DNA of 64,000 bases from Rhizobium sp. BK418 (lineage in GTDB: Bacteria; Pseudomonadota; Alphaproteobacteria; Rhizobiales; Rhizobiaceae), in the NCBI RefSeq assembly GCF_004341105.1, contig NZ_SLZK01000005.1, positions 62,001 through 126,000 of the forward strand, written 5' to 3'. Below the pieces are notes generated by a model. The model saw only the letters and a program-made list of their open reading frames with translations. It ran no database searches and was not told the DNA's origin. The translations under genes were made by a program, and so were the position numbers. Positions 63,681-64,000 of the stretch are shown piece after piece; position 1 is the first letter of the stretch; every line of letters starts with the position of its first letter.

Positions 63681-63849
63681 AAATTTCCCTGATTTCAATT
63701 CAAAACCGGACTTTCGGCGGGCGCCGAACTTATGACTTTGAATTCGTTTTGATTTCCCCCAGAAATCGCAAGAGAAGCCTCTTGCTTCTTCCGAAATTCG
63801 GGGTCCGTCTAACATAGGATATTCGGACTCGCAACACGCGTAATGCCGG

Positions 63850-63961
63850 AATACGTGTTTCGCTCGATTTTCTGCCGGCAAAAATGCCGAAACGCCCGAA
63901 AGCAGCCTGTGAGACGTATTCTTTAATACGTTTAATCAGCTCTGCAGGAAGCCAAATACGT
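63850..63961. repeat. four copies of AATACGT near the right edge
   Basis: AATACGT occurs at 63850, 63925 and 63955, and reversed (ACGTATT) at 63914. The copies at 63914 and 63925 form a seven-base hairpin with loop CTTT (63914-63931) just past the stop of the edge reading frame. The rest of the 255 bases upstream of atpH shows no gene. Confidence 0.5.
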
Positions 63962-64000
63962 AAAGCAGAGGCAGCGCCGCGACAAGCGCCTGCACAACCA
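63936..64000 (-). CDS. possible C-terminus of a membrane protein, cut by the window edge
   Basis: On the minus strand, one frame reads VVQALVAALPLLYVFGFLQS and then TGA at 63936. The hydrophobic run looks like a membrane helix and no stop is met up to the edge, but 65 bases are too few to be sure. The hairpin at 63914-63931 could be its terminator. Confidence 0.3.
   Translation of the reverse strand, partial: VVQALVAALPLLYVFGFLQS

Overview
The window is a gene-dense, GC-rich chromosomal segment of an alphaproteobacterium of the Rhizobiales, most likely Rhizobium or a close relative. The evidence is the gene content and order: cobS-cobT beside a divergent J-domain/bolA pair, aroK-aroB followed divergently by xerD and accA, hemA of the ALA-synthase (C4) type, a NAD-dependent fds formate dehydrogenase, SoxR, and an atpHAGD(X)C operon without the F0 genes. 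No insertion sequence, prophage, CRISPR array or integrase of a mobile element was found, so this looks like core chromosome with a few accessory genes.

Layout. 1-5.9 kb: a methyltransferase divergent from gloB, a cupin, a frameshifted EamA exporter, a DUF3108 protein, rpmB, and the queuosine-precursor transporter yhhQ behind a possible preQ1-type element. 5.9-11.6 kb: a phytase/esterase-like secreted protein, cobT, cobS, a J-domain protein and bolA. 11.7-17 kb: a CorC-like transporter, aroB-aroK (all coupled, minus strand), then a small membrane protein, xerD and accA. 17-22.3 kb: cell-wall genes (YafK-type L,D-transpeptidase, D,D-carboxypeptidase), a TusA-like protein, a CobW GTPase and an M20 amidohydrolase. 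22.4-25.9 kb: tRNA-Arg(CCT), small secreted or membrane proteins, a BON protein, and two more genes interrupted by frameshifts. 25.9-37.5 kb: dxr, hemA with an FNR/FixK-type box, a glycine-zipper lipoprotein, and tamA-tamB; the TamB contains eight 107-residue tandem repeats. 37.5-43.1 kb: an Lrp-type regulator divergent from arginase and ornithine aminotransferase, then cheW and a soluble double-PAS chemoreceptor. 43.2-50.6 kb: the fdsGBA-fdhD-fdsD operon with LysR and ArsR regulators. 50.7-58.4 kb: an SDR, soxR with a perfect SoxR box facing an FMN reductase, a TPP riboswitch leading ykoF-thiXZY, an acyltransferase and an exopolysaccharide-type sugar transferase. 58.5-63.7 kb: the F1 ATP synthase operon with an extra small cysteine-rich gene between atpD and atpC.

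Co-operation and control. Vitamin uptake (thiamine precursor, queuosine precursor), tetrapyrrole synthesis (hemA, cobS/cobT) and outer-membrane assembly (tamAB) dominate. Visible control elements are one clear TPP riboswitch, a candidate preQ1-I element, a SoxR box, an FNR/FixK palindrome, a CtrA-type motif, an Lrp-like operator and many intrinsic terminators. The points most worth a second look are the atpD-X-atpC gene, the TamB repeat expansion, the element over the yhhQ start codon, the 27-codon ORF coupled to cheW, and three genes each broken by an apparent one-base deletion, which raises the question of sequence error.
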